A stretch of DNA of 64,000 bases from Strongylocentrotus droebachiensis (lineage: Eukaryota; Echinodermata; Echinoidea; Camarodonta; Strongylocentrotidae): assembly GCA_035222895.1 (NCBI GenBank), contig JAVYIG010005379.1, positions 1 through 64,000 on the forward strand, in the 5' to 3' direction. The position numbers and the translations under genes were made by a program. The first letter of the stretch is position 1. Each line of letters begins with the position of its first letter. Of the stretch, positions 25,701-35,200 are shown one piece after another. The notes below the pieces were generated by a model. That model had not been told where the DNA came from, did no database searches, and saw nothing but the letters and a program-made list of their open reading frames with translations.

Positions 25701-28700
25701 CTTGTTAACCAAGGGAATCCTCGTCATTTACACTGTGTTCCAAACACGCCAAAAAATGCCAAACCGGAGCCTGACCGAGATGTTACCAAGGGCAACTACG
25801 CTTTACCGGCAGAAATGCCAAGCCCGAAACATTCCAAAACGAAGTGTGATCTTTTGGCGTGTTTTGGCGTGTTTGGCAAGTATGAACGCTCGCAGTTGTA
25901 ACATCGCGATGTTAGGTCACGTGACTTTAGGAGCGATCGAGCTAGCTTTCGTCCTTGAAGAAAATGATAGAACGATGTAAACAAAGAATAACATAAGAGA
26001 AGGTGATAGAAGGAAGAAACACTAAAATAACATAAGGAAACACACACGCAAAAAACTGAGGTGCTAAATGTTGGGTGCTGAGTGAGATTCTGCACTTGAA
26101 GTGCCAAAATCAGCACTTGACGGGTTAACTTTAACAAGGAAACCGAAACGTGCTGAATATTTGAGTGCAGAAAACGAGTGCTATAACAATATGCAGCACT
26201 TAACATCGAGTGCTGACTGCATAACCTGATCTGATTGGTCGGTTAGTATAATAGCTGTTACCTTGTGAATATTTGTTTTTGAATCAAATTCAGCTAAGAG
26301 ATTCTTACATTCTTCATTCTCCAGGTCAATACCCAAGGCCTCAAAAGTCTGAATAACTTTTCTCCTTAAACTGTCAACAACATCAGTATTCAAAGCTGTT
26401 GCAGCAGATAACACTCTGTTTGTCATAGCATGGGTCATGTTGGTGTTTGATAAAAGAGAACCAATGAAAAATGCAGCTGGTCTCACTATGAACATGACAG
26501 ACAATGAAAGCGGACAAAATATACAGTTCCTCAGGTAGACAAAGGAACATCCCTTGACTGCTATTATGTAAAATGTGTAGAACAGGTGAATATGCATGTG
26601 ACACCTGTTCTACACATTTTTACATAATAGCAGTGAAGGGATGTTCCTTTGTCTACCTAAGGAACTGTATATTTTGTCCGCTTTCATTGTCTGTCATATT
26701 CATAGTGTCTTGTACTGTCATTATGCATTGCTCCATCTTGTTCTTGTAGTAGGCCTATCCTATCATCATCATCATCAAATGCATCATCTGCTGCAGGATT
26801 ATGCACTTCACCAACAGCAACACCCAAATCAGCATCAACTAGACCCTCCATACCCTGTACAACTTCAGGTTCAGGTTCTTCTTGTGGATGTTGGTTTAAT
26901 AAATGTTTCCTGTAAGAGTTGAAAGTGGTAAATGACGAAGGACATCCACCTTGACCACATACCAAATGTAGATGGGGCATGTCAAACAACGCATGAGTTA
27001 GCACTTGCACAAGGGCTATTCTGCTAGCACCCAAAAGAGAGCAAAACTTGGCACTTTAAGTGCACAACAGTCAGCTCCTTTGGGTGCTAGCAAAGTAGCC
27101 CGGGTGCAAGTGCTAACTCAGCACTTCGAGTGCAGTCACTATGCGAGCTCCTAAAAAGTGCTAAAATTGAATCTTTAAGTGCTAAATTTAGCACAACAGT
27201 CAGCTCCTTTGGGTGCTAGCAAAGTAGCCCGGGTGCAAGTGCTAACTCAGCACTTCGAGTGCAGTCACTATGCGAGCTCCTAAAAAGTGCTAAAATTGAA
27301 TCTTTAAGTGCTAAATTTAGCACAACAGTCAGCTCCTTTGGGTGCTAGCAAAGTAGCCCGGGTGCAAGTGCTAACTCAGCACTTCGAGTGCAGTCACTAT
27401 GCGAGCTCCTAAAAAGTGCTAAAATTGAATCTTTAAGTGCTAAATTTAGCACTTTTTTTTTTTGAGTGCAGAAAGAGGAAGTGATAGAATGATACAAAAC
27501 AAAGAATAACATAAGAGAAGGTGATAGAAGGAAGAAACAAAGAATAACATAAGGAAACACAAAAAGAGAAAGTGATAGAAGGAAGAAACAAAGAATAACA
27601 TAAGGAAACACAGAAAGAGAAAGTGATAGAAGGAAGAAACAAAGAATAACATAAGGAAACACAGAAAGAGGAAGTGATAGAATGATACAAAACAAAGAAT
27701 AACATAAGAGAAGGTGATACAGAAGGAAGAAACAAAGAATAACATAAGGAAAGACAGAAAGAGAAAGTGATAGCATGATAAAAAAATATTAAAAAAACAT
27801 AAGAGAAGGTGATAGAAGGAATAAATAAAGAATAACATAAGAAAACACAAAAGAGGAAGTGATAGAAGGAAGACACAAAGAATAACATAAGGAAACACAG
27901 AAAGAGAAAGTGATAGAAGGAAGTGATAAAGAATAACATAAGAGAAGGTGATAGAAGGAAAAACAAAGAATAACATAAGAAAAGACAGAAAGAGGAAAGT
28001 TTTTGCATCGGAGTGCCGCGCATGCTTTATCAACTAAAACACGCCAAAACTTCACTGAGCTTTTCAGTCGGTGATGTTTCCGCACAAGTGTAAACGGGTG
28101 CGCGAAACATCGCGACTTTTCAGAATGAGGTCGGCGCATTTATACTGTCAAATACCTCATTTTCACCGACTGAAAAGCTCAGTGATGTTTTGGCGTGTTT
28201 TAGTTGGTAATGCGCATGCGCGGCACTCCGATGCAAAAACTTTCCTCTTTCTGTCTTTCCTTATGTTATTCTTTGTTTTTCCTTCTAGCACCTTCTCTAA
28301 TGTTATTCTTTATCACTTCCTTCTATCACTTTCTCTTTCTGTGTTTCCTTATGTTATTCTTTGTGTCTTCCTTCTATCACTTCCTCCTTTGTGTTTCCTT
28401 ATGTTATTCTTTATTTATTCCTTCTATTACCTTCTCTTATGTTATTCTTTTTTTATTTTATCATTCTATCACTTTCTCTTTCTGTCTTTCCTTATGTTGT
28501 TCTTTGTTTCTTCCTTCTATCACTTTCTCTTTCTGTGTTTCCTTATGTTATTCTTTGTTTCTTCCTTCTGTATCACCTTCTCTTATGTTATTCTTTGTTT
28601 TTTTATCATTCTATCACTTCCTCTTTCTGTGTTTCCTTATGTTATTCTTTGTTTCTTCCTTCTATCACCTTCTCTTATGTTATTCTTTGTTTTTTTAATC

Positions 28701-31700
28701 ATTCTATCACTTCCTCTTTCTGTGTTTCCTTATGTTATTCTTTGTTTCTTCCTTCTATCACCTTCTCTTATGTTATTCTTTGTTTTTTATCATTCTATCA
28801 CTTCCTCTTTCTGTGTTTCCTTATGTTATTCTTTGTTTCTTCCTTCTATTACCTTCTCTTATGTTATTCTTTTTTATTTTTTATCATTCTATCACTTCCT
28901 CTTTCTGTGTTTCCTTCTGTTATTCTTTGTTTCTTCCTTCTATCACCTTCTCTTATGTTATTCTTTGTTTACATCGTTCTATCATTTTCTTCAAGGACGG
29001 CAGCTAGCTCCACTCCTATAAAGTCAAGTGACCTAACATCGCGATGTTACAACTGCGAGCGTTCATACTTGCCAAACACGCCAAAACACGCCAAAACACG
29101 CCAAAAGATCACACTTCGTTTTGGAATGTTTCGGGCTTGGCATGTCTGCCGGTAAAGCGTAGTTGCCCTTGGTAACATCGCGGTCAGGCTCCGGTTTGGC
29201 ATTTTTGGGCGTATTTGGAACACAGTGTAAATGCCCTCCCAAGGACCTTGAAGTAATCTTAACTAGCAATTGCGAGGTACCCATACACACCGGGGTGCAT
29301 GAGAGTGGCAAATATGGTTTAATGTCTTGTCAAAGAACATTACTGCATGCCGGGCTGGGATTCGAACCCTCAACCCTTGGAATGAGAGTCAATTGAATGA
29401 ACCACTAAACCACGACACCACCACCGTCGTCATCATTTACTGAGCGTTCAACATAATTAGGTTGGTTTATCAAAGGCTTATTTAGAGAACTTTTATAACA
29501 TTTCTTTACATTTGTATAATATATACTGTTTCCACTATTCAGATTTCATATTCTTAGCATCTTAAGCCAATGTTATTTATAACAAATGTTAAATATGTTA
29601 GTAGACATACTTGACAAAAGTAAAATACATGTGCAGATGTTTTAGATCGACTACCGCTGTTTGAAAAAGAAAATCTATGCGTTATGGACAGATGTGAGAA
29701 CACAAAACTTATTTGATGTAATAGGTATTTCTGTACATTGAAAAAAATGCCAAATTCAGCCAATGGCTGCGATGCAAATCAAAGTTTTTAGGCAATTGAC
29801 TAAGCGTTGTATCAGCTTTCTTTTGACTTGAGCCTTGTAAAAAAATATCATTAAATTTCCTTTTCTCAAGTAATTTTCCCTTAGGACACTACTCAATAAT
29901 AACAAATTCATTATAGGTCCTCTAAAAAGAAAATCCCGTACAAAGTCAATAATTTTGAAAAGCTGATATTTGAGTCATTTTGTGGGTTTGAAGCTCACAT
30001 ATAAGTATCATGAAGTATTTTTTTTATTTCTTCAAATAATTTTGTCGGATATCCTTCAAACTTTCACCAATCCGTTTCTCTGATTTTTTTAGCTTTTATA
30101 GTCAGCAGTTTGTTATTAAGGTTGGATTTTCGTTTAAACGTATGGACTGTATTTCAGTAAAATCAATGCCCGCACATGCTAATTTTCATCATGCGGGAGG
30201 AGGCACATTTCCACCTTCCCCCTTTGTAAAGTGCCCAATCTTTATGCCCATGAATAACTTACATTTCTGCAGCCTTTCGCGAGATCTATTGGTTGTGGTT
30301 GGATAGGCGGTACTCTTCCAATATATGAAGAGCATCTGAAATGAAGATATTCAAAATAGTCTATAAACATGAAAAACAGGAAAGACAGAAACGAGAAGAA
30401 GAAAACAAGTCGGGGTAAAATATGGATCCTAAGTATAAATTAATTTCATCCACTATAAACTTCTCCCTTTTTTTCTCTCTCTCTCTCTTTATCTGTCTTT
30501 CTCTTTCTCTATCTATCTCCTCTCTCTCCCTCCCTCCCCTCTCTCTCTTACTTTCTATGTCCTTTTCTCTTTCTCTCTCAAGGGGTCGGGCTAACTCGGC
30601 GTTTGGGTGAACTCGGCATCACTCGGCGATATAAGGTTTTGGAAGTGGAAGGCACACACCAAACCTCTAAAAGACCATGCATGGATTCCATGATGTTCTG
30701 TAGAATTGTACCTCCTGAAATTTTAAGCGATACTTTTTTATTTTACCATTTTACACATTCCTATCGAATGATCTTGAATGTGGGTGCCTGGACACGTAAT
30801 TATTGCTAAAATGCATTCGTTGTATTGCGATTGAGGGGAGGGGGGGGGGGGGGGGGGGGGTAAGAGCACTTTTTTTGTTCCTAAATTTGAAAAATTGACC
30901 GATCGACATTTCGTTCCGTTGGGGGTAAGGGCACCTTTTTTAGGTCACCATTAGCATAATTTTTTTTTTTTTTTTTAATTAAAACAAAATTTAAAAAATA
31001 GAAATGAGGGGGGGGGGGGGGGAGGGGTGTTTTCCTCCAAAACACACACACAATTTTTTTTAGGGGGGGGGGGTTCGACCCCCTCCCCTACGTACGCGCC
31101 TGATTCCCCACCACCACCACCACCACCACCACCTTGAGAATTCAAAAAGTTGCCAATACTCGTACTGTAAGGCCGTCCCTTTGTAGTTTTAATCGTTTTG
31201 ATGACAGAGTGTCAATCTATTTGTTCTCTGCTCGCCAAATTTAAAAACGTACGCCTATAATTCTATTTAAAGATCAACATCAGTATTCCCTTAGTATCAT
31301 ATCCCCATCATCATCATCATCATTATTATCTTCATTATCATCCCTATTATTAGTTTTATTATTATTATTATTGTTATCATTATCATCATCATCATCATCA
31401 TCATCACCATTATTATTATTATTGTTGTTGTTGCTCTTGTTATTGTTGTTAAACGTTCATGGTTGAAAGAATCATACACTCTCGTAACCATTGTTGATTA
31501 TCAATAGCCCTTACGATGACGCCGAATTTTGAAAGTCAACTCTGTATGTCTGCCCCTCGATTGGTACCGAGTCGTCATGTAGAAAATTGATACACGATCT
31601 GTTTGATATGTACTGCATAGTTTCCTCAATTACAGTTCTGAATGATTCTGATGAGAAATATAAATAAAGAAGAACTTATCAGATTTTTTTCTCGTAAAGA

Positions 31701-32214
31701 ACTAAAGAAGTGAATGAAGGATTGTATTGAATATATATTCCATTCTTGCAGTCTGACGACTGAATTTCAATAGTTTCCTGTAATAATGTACACGCAAATT
31801 AAAACAAACTATATAAAGTTTAAATAGTTTTGTCAATGCTACAGTAAGATTCTTACAGTATCTTTAAAAGACGAATAAATTGCAATTTAACCTAACTAAT
31901 CATTAATATTGTAAGCATTACAAAAAAGTAATATGGATATTTGTTTAATTCTCGTAGCAGTAGAGATAATTGCTAATTTATTGAGGTATATACATAGCTA
32001 TATTTTTAGGTGTATCGAAAGAGGGGGTAGGGGGGGGGGACCTTGTTGCTGTTTTTGATATTTAAAAAAATTAAGAATATGTGACTTTATATTATGGTCT
32101 TAATGATATACGGCATCCAATGGGCAAAGAGGGTACAAAAGAGTACGCAAAAACTAAATGCGAGATTGTGTGTGCGTGTGTGTGTGAGTGAGAGAAAGAG
32201 AGAAAGAGGGGGAT

Positions 32215-32249
<35 letters not shown>

Positions 32250-35200
32250 AGAGAGAGACAATTGTAAAATGGATTGGTTTTTATGCACCGTTCACCCTGA
32301 GTTGCTTTTGGGGTCAATAAGTCGACTTTAATTCACCAAGGATTTTTTCTCCCTTTCCCCCTTTTTTGAGGGGATGGGGGGGGGGGGGGTAGTTAATGGT
32401 TGAGTAAGTAAGGAGACATATGAATGAGTAATCCAAAGAGCTGACAAAATCAAAAGGGAAGAGGGTTTTACTTGCTTTTCACCCGGGGAATAGCTTTTGT
32501 GGTCAAGAGGTCAATTTTATCCTTTTATAGTGTTCTATTTATTTATTTCATTGTTCACCCTGGGTTGCTTCAAGTCACCGTTGAGCCGGTAACAATAGGG
32601 AGTTTTCGTAAACTCATTGCGGATCTAGCTTTTTGCTACGGGGGGGGGGGGTGAAATTTGAAATTTCGCTCAGTTGGGGGGGGGGGGGGGTGGGGTAGGG
32701 CGCAGTGAAGCACTAATTTTTTTCTCGGAAGAATAATCGGAAGAAAAAATACTCACCGAAGAGCCGTCCGCGTCAGAGGCGGATCTGGGGGGGGGGGGGG
32801 GGGGGGGTAGAAAGCACACACACAAAAAAGATTTCCTTTTTTTTGGGGGGGGGGGGCAGCCCAAGAAATATACCACAGAGAGAGATAAGAGGGGGGAGGT
32901 AGATAATAAGAAGAAAAAGTATAACTAGACAGGATAACTCACGAAACTGATTATCACCTTATTTCCAATTGGTCCCAAATGTGGTGATTTAACCCTTTTT
33001 CCCGTTTTTTGAGAATGAGCTATGCGTGCCCTTTCCGGCCCTTTTCACGATTTCTTAGGGTGACCTGTTCGCACTCACCTAACTGGCTATCGATCTCATA
33101 CGTTAGTGTTGCGTCGGGCCATTGGAAGAGCGAAAGTGCCACAAAGTTCCTCTTGGTCCTACCCCCGTTGCTATGGTGACCATCCTCTTCCATGAACTTC
33201 TTCTGCTCTTCAGTAAGGCGGATATCTCCCAGGATGACGTCACCTGGATTCAGATTGTCCATTGGTTTGCCATGCTGTTCGGACTCAGCTTCCGCATTGT
33301 GAGGGCGCGCCAACACCGTATCATCAACGTCTTTCTTGAATTGTGGCAGAGACTGGAAGAGCAATCAAAATATCAATTTGAATTTTAAATTATCAACATC
33401 AAATACGACAATGGCTGTGGATCAGGTGACAAAAGGTATTATGGGATGGATAAATAATAAGGAATTTGTTGGACTCGAGGTGCGAGCTAGACAGCGGGAC
33501 GGTTCGCTAATTTAGTTTAAAAAGACCCAATTCTCCACGCCCTTTAGCACTTACATCCCTGGTACCCAATCATTTGCCACCCCCTTAGGAAGGAGGGGGG
33601 GGGGCTGCACCTCTCCCTCTTTCCTAATTGTATTCCCGTTACCCTGGACATTTGGAGAGCCCTCCATTTTTGTTAATTGAAGCTTCGTCTCGGAAAGTTT
33701 TGGAAGTTCCCGAGATGTCTCTTTGTGTCGTCTGTTTGCTGACTAGTTGAATTAGCAAAGGACTGAAAGTAAAGAAAACATCGGGACAAAAAAGTCATGA
33801 ACTGATGGCAATGCCGAGAAAGGACTGCCCGACGGAGGTTAAACAATAGACATTCGACCACATCCCAGAACTATTGGAAGTGATGGGCGAAGGAGACCGA
33901 TGATTAGATTCCTGAGAAGGAACATCGATGAGTACGTCGTGACGAGGACCGAGACTAGTCCAGAATCTGGCCTATTTAATTTTGATGTCCACCACACACA
34001 CCAACGCTATACTCCCTACTTACTTGCTACCAGCCGATGATGGCGTGATCATTAATTAGGACGCCCGGCGGCGTCATTTTTTTCTGCGGCACAGATTGGG
34101 GCTTTTTTTTAAAAAGAGGTCTTGATTTAACCCTAACCCTAACCTTAACCCTAACCCTAAACTTTCCCATAGGCTCAACACGCACCTAACCCCAATCTGT
34201 GCCGCAGAAAAAATAACGCCGCCCGGCGCTGGGCTGGTGAGCATAATTATGAGTTTGTTGATAACGCCATCTTCGACGGCTTGAATCAAGTTGTGTAGGG
34301 AAATTATAAAGAACCGTGCAGATTCTGGACTAGACCGAGACAAGCACACACCAATTAAGCACCTCCGAATACCCCAGAAGACTCGAGAGGAATAAAAAGT
34401 CTGCCGCGTCCCGACACCAAGTGACGACGAGTCGCGAGACCGGATCGAGTGAACCAGATAACCAGAGCTAAGTCTAAACCGCCCCCCCCCCCCCAAAGGC
34501 CTATAGAACTCTTAAGAACAATTCATTTATAAAAGACTCTAAAGTCAGGGCCCGAGTAATTTAAATAATCCTTTCACCTTTCCCTTCCCTCTCCTACTAA
34601 CAAGTCGACGTCAATAAATGGTTGTTGATGTGAATGGGTGAACGAGCTCGTATAATTAAGTAGATAAGAAGCATGATAATTATGTGAGAGTTAAATGATC
34701 TGAGGTATAGGAACTGTAACCATATTTCTTTAATAGAGCAAACGACCAAGTGGAAATGTAAATGCAATCGTCTTAACTTGTATTAATTAATGTAGTGGTT
34801 TTGTGTTTTAACTAACATCTCCACCTCGGCCGCTGTGAGACGATGCTTGACGATTGATTTGACGGACATTATCAAAAGCAAGCTCCCCAAAACAAGAACC
34901 GCCGCAGTCGAGGGGTCGGGGGCGTTAGAAAAACATTATAGACAAAAAATAGAAAGATTGCACATAAATCATTAAAAAAATTGAATAGCTACATACCCAA
35001 ATATTTAACTTTTTTAAATTTGTGTGATGGGTTTGCTGGATATTTTCATTTAAAAGGTTGCTTCTAAAATATGCCAGTTCAAACAGCATACCAATGGTTT
35101 TGTCAACAGTAAGGTTAATTCTATAACGATCTAGCCAATTATACGTAGATCAAGATTAATATGCTTATTATTACCGACACTTATGTTAAGAAAATAAATC

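Larger units (their letters stand above)
26055..27465. mobile_element. Nested element carrying a C2H2-protein fragment
   Basis: It interrupts the tandem arm of the foldback element (the AAGGAAACAC...CAGAAAGAGG unit is split). The ends look like imperfect inverted repeats: GAGGTGCTAAAT at the left and ATTTAGCAC plus a T run at the right. AGCACTT/AAGTGCT motifs are dense in both ends. It contains three 129-bp tandem units and two minus-strand coding fragments separated by a palindrome. Confidence 0.6.
25725..29233. mobile_element. Large foldback (FB-like) element with tandem-repeat arms
   Basis: Outer inverted ends: CATTTACACTGTGTTCCAAA at 25725 and its complement ending at 29233. About 250 bp of each end match (AACATCGCGATGTTA, GGCGTGTTTGG, TTTCGGGCTTGGCAT). 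Inside, each arm is an array of ATAACATAAG(G/A)-type units: AAAGAATAACATAAGAGAAGG at 25975-26045 and 27466-28000, complementary TTATGTTATTCTTTGTTTCT units at 28250-28970. The centre (about 28000-28250) is itself a palindrome containing CTGAAAAGCTCAGTGA. The long frames rich in Phe/Leu/Ser here are repeat artefacts. The left arm is split by a nested element (26055-27465). Confidence 0.85.

Noticed and set aside
27345-29155. Hydrophobic Phe/Leu/Ser-rich frames up to 316 codons
   Set aside because: They arise from the ATAACATAAG-type tandem arms of the foldback element and exist on both strands; no start context or splice structure.
30263-30335. Reading exon 4 in the frames starting ATG CTC or DALHILEEY
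   Set aside because: The DALHILEEY frame hits a stop and the ATG frame has no astacin similarity; only the TGC TCT TCA frame gives CSSYIGR and fits the phase of exons 3 and 5.
34128-34161. Telomere end
   Set aside because: Only a few CCCTAA units inside a palindromic element, with unique sequence on both sides.
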